This document shows positions 61,763-64,000 of a DNA stretch of 64,000 bases, piece after piece. The notes below the pieces were generated by a model, which searched no databases, was not told the origin of the DNA, and was given only the letters and a program-made list of their open reading frames with translations. The position numbers were made by a program, and so were the translations under genes. Numbering within the stretch: position 1 is the first letter of the stretch; every line of letters begins with the position of its first letter. Source of the DNA: Devosia sp. (GTDB lineage Bacteria > Pseudomonadota > Alphaproteobacteria > Rhizobiales > Devosiaceae); the NCBI GenBank assembly GCA_016713105.1, contig JADJPS010000001.1:124001-188000 (forward strand), written 5' to 3'.

Positions 61763-63849
61763 ATGGCTGACACCACGATACGCGTCGCGACCGATGTGGG
61801 TGGCACCTTCACCGATCTCGTCTGCTTCGAGACGAACCACAAGACCGGCGAGTCGCGCATCGTCACCGCCAAATCCGACACGACGCCGCTGAACTTCGAG
61901 CAGGGCGTGCTCAACGTGCTGAAGAAGGGGGTGTCGACCCCGCCGCGGTCGATTTCCTCGCTCACGGCACGACGGTCGTGATCAATGCCCTCACCGAACG
62001 CAAGGGCGTCAAGGTGGGACTGATCACCACCGAGGGGTTCCGCGACAGCCTCGAGATCGCCCGCGGCAATCGGCCGGATTTCTTCAACCTGCACTATGAG
62101 AAGCCCAGGCCATTCGTCCCCCGCTACCTGCGGCGTGAGCTGCCCGGCCGCGTCACCTACAAGGGCCAGGAACTGCGGTCGCTCGACCTCTCGGGTCTGC
62201 CGGCCATCCTCGACGATTTCCGCGCCGAAGGCGTCGAGGCCGTCGCCATCTGCTTCCTCCACTCCTATGCCAATCCCGGCCACGAGCAGGCCGCCCTCGA
62301 GGCGGTGCGCCGGCTCTGGCCGGAGGTGTCCGTCGTCTCCTCGCACCAGATCACCCGCGAGTGGCGCGAATACGAGCGTGCCTCCACCACGGTGCTCTCG
62401 GCCTATGTGCAGCCCACTGCCGAGCGCTACCTGTCGCGCCTTGCGGCGGGACTTGCCGACCAGGGCTTCCGGCACAGCCCCTACATCATGCAGTCCAATT
62501 GCGGCGTCGACACCCTCGACTCCGTCTCGCGCATCCCCATCACCATGGTCGAATCCGGCCCCGCCTCCGGCTTCTGGGGCGCCGCCGAACTCGGCAAGCT
62601 CATCGGCGAGCCGAACGTGCTTGCCCTCGACATCGGCGGCACCACCGCCAAGTGCTCGCTGATCGAGAACGGCGAGGTGAAGATCAAGACCGACTACTGG
62701 ATCGAGCGCGACCGCACCTCCTCGGGCTACCCGATCATGGTGCCGGTGGTCGACCTGGTCGAGATCGGCAATGGCGGCGGCTCGATCGCCTGGGTGGACG
62801 ACTATGGCAAGCTGCATGTCGGGCCGCGCTCGGCCGGCGCCGTTCCCGGCCCGGCGGCCTACGGCCGCGGCGGCACCAGGGCGACCACCACCGACGCCAA
62901 TCTCTGGCTGGGACGCATCAACCGCGACTATTTCTGCGGCGGTGAGGTGATCGCCGACATGCAGGCGGCAGAAGCGGCTCTCGGCGAGGTGGCCGGCCAG
63001 CTCGGCGTCGGCGTCGATGAAGCGGCGCGCGGCATCATCCGCATCGCCAACAACAACATGGTCAATGCCCTGAAGCTCGTCTCGCTCAACCGCGGCCACG
63101 ATCCGCGCGATTTCACCCTCGTCGTGTTCGGCGGCGGCGGTGCCATGCACGGCATGGCGCTGGCCGCCGAACTGGGCGTCAGGAAGGTGGTGGTGCCGGC
63201 CGGGGCCTCGGTGTTCTCGGCCTGGGGCATGATGATGTCGGACCTCAGGCGCGACTACTTCCTCACCCGTCTTGCTGACCTCAGGCCGGGCTCGGCGGCA
63301 GGCATCGAGGCGCTGTTCGCCGAGACCGAAGCGCAGGCCGTCGCCCAGTTCGAGGCCGAGGGCGTGCAGCCGTCCCGGGTCAAGTTCTTCCGCTACGGCA
63401 AGTTCCGCTACCAGAACCAGGAGCACACCACCGAGGTGCTGATCGCGGAAGGCCCCATCACCGATGCGCGCCTCTCCGAGATCGAGACGGCCTTCCACAC
63501 CACCTACGAGCGGGAATACACCTATCGTCTCGCGGCGCCCGTCGAGATGGTCGGCATCCACCTCGTCGCGTCGGCCGAGGTCGGCAAGCTCACCATGCAG
63601 CAGCGCGAAGGCTCCGGCGCCGCCGCCGAAACGGCCCTCAAGGGACACCGTGACGTCGACTACGCGCTCGAGGGCGTGCACCGCGCCGCCATCTATGACG
63701 GCGAGCGGCTCGAGCCCGGCATGCACTTCGTCGGGCCCGCCATCATCGAGGACCCCGGCACCACCGTGGTAATCCACCCCGGCCAGCGCGTCTCGATCGA
63801 CGGCTACGGCAATACCCACATCGAGCTCAACGGAGGAGACGGCCAATGA
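61763..63849 (+). CDS. hyuA: Hydantoinase/5-oxoprolinase A subunit, one frameshift
   Basis: About 695 residues after correction. MADTTIRVATDVGGTFTDLV is the ATP-binding start of HyuA. Near 61927 the G-run in AAGGGGGTG is one base short; restoring it joins VLKKG to VDPAAVDFLAHGTTVVINAL, a nearly invariant motif. Downstream are VMVPVVDLVEIGNGGGSIAW, LALDIGGTTAKCSLIENGEV and TLVVFGGGGAMHGMALAAEL. It is an ATP-dependent lactam hydrolase subunit; the substrate could be a hydantoin, 5-oxoproline or a carboxylated ketone (acetophenone carboxylase relatives). The indel is probably a sequence error. Confidence 0.85.
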
Positions 63850-64000
63850 GCTACTCGGCCAGCGACCCGATCACCCTCGAAATCATCCAGAACTCGCTCC
63901 AGGCGGCCGCCGACGAGATGTTCGCCGTCATGAAGAAGACGGCGATGAGTTCGATCATCTACGAGGTGCTCGACATGGGCACCGGCATCACCGACGCCAA
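63846..64000 (+). CDS. hyuB: Hydantoinase/5-oxoprolinase B subunit, partial
   Basis: The first 51 codons, MSYSASDPITLEIIQNSLQA through EMFAVMKKTAMSSIIYEVLD, are the conserved opening of HyuB. The start overlaps the hyuA stop by four bases. The gene is cut by the window end. It forms a complex with HyuA. Confidence 0.88.
   Translation, partial: MSYSASDPITLEIIQNSLQAAADEMFAVMKKTAMSSIIYEVLDMGTGITDA

Noticed and set aside
60880..63846. Long minus-strand open frame (988 codons) opposite the XRE-cupin and hyuA genes
   Set aside because: The sense strand carries clear HyuA and XRE-cupin motifs. The antisense product is low-complexity Gly/Asp/Val/Arg and resembles no known protein.

Overview
The window comes from a GC-rich alphaproteobacterium, most likely a member of the Hyphomicrobiales or a close relative. 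The evidence is the gene content: an Irr-type Fur protein, a RirA-like Rrf2 protein, PcaQ-type LysR regulators, the pcaDCHGB gene order, a LivKGFHM transporter and CobS/CobT-type proteins. No rRNA, tRNA or CRISPR array was seen.

Layout. (1) 1-5.3 kb is a decayed accessory patch: an orphan secreted protein, remnants of an Mrr-type restriction enzyme, a DUF429 gene and a cytosine-C5 DNA methyltransferase, the first ~60 codons of another DNA methylase, and an IS5-family element (2498-3790) abutting a truncated gene. (2) 5.4-14.9 kb holds a kinase-like APH gene and a GFA-family gene. These are followed by a metal-handling module: a FecCD-type ABC importer, HupE permease, RirA-like regulator, cytochrome c', a His-rich P1B-ATPase with an altered metal motif, and a chelatase-like/[2Fe-2S] fusion. 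The module is bracketed by inverted copies of a double palindrome. (3) 14.9-34.2 kb begins the aromatic island: an SDR, an intradiol (hydroxyquinol-type) dioxygenase and the Liv transporter, an AraC regulator, pcaIJF with a PcaQ-like regulator, then a hydroquinone operon (two-subunit HQ dioxygenase, semialdehyde dehydrogenase, maleylacetate reductase, YciI-like protein, Rieske ferredoxin). CobS-like and CobT-like genes flank that operon. (4) 34.2-39.8 kb is a second HupE/cytochrome c' module, a DUF6152/DUF6644 membrane cluster and irr. (5) 39.9-47.8 kb carries an AraC gene, pcaDCHGB with pcaQ, and pobA with its AraC regulator. (6) 47.8-50.9 kb is a TRAP transporter. (7) 51.2-60.9 kb is a CoA-dependent, beta-oxidative hydroxycinnamate operon with a MarR regulator, then vanAB with a GntR regulator and a MetE-like gene. 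(8) 61.0-64.0 kb is an XRE-cupin regulator with hydantoinase/oxoprolinase A and the start of B.

How it works together. Ferulate-type acids are converted to vanillate, then to protocatechuate by VanAB. 4-hydroxybenzoate gives protocatechuate by PobA. PcaGHBCD takes protocatechuate to 3-oxoadipate. Hydroquinone and hydroxyquinol are cleaved to maleylacetate, which maleylacetate reductase also turns into 3-oxoadipate. PcaIJ and PcaF finish to succinyl-CoA and acetyl-CoA. Three promoters (pcaI, pcaD and TRAP) share one block with identical spacing, suggesting a single PcaQ-type regulon.

The most novel candidate is the CobS/CobT-like AAA+/VWA pair plus Rieske ferredoxin built around an oxygen-sensitive Fe(II) hydroquinone dioxygenase. 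It looks like a possible metal-loading or reactivation machine.

Caution: at least ten otherwise well-conserved genes carry single-base frameshifts, several of them in homopolymer runs. I treat most of these as probable sequencing or assembly errors rather than real pseudogenes.
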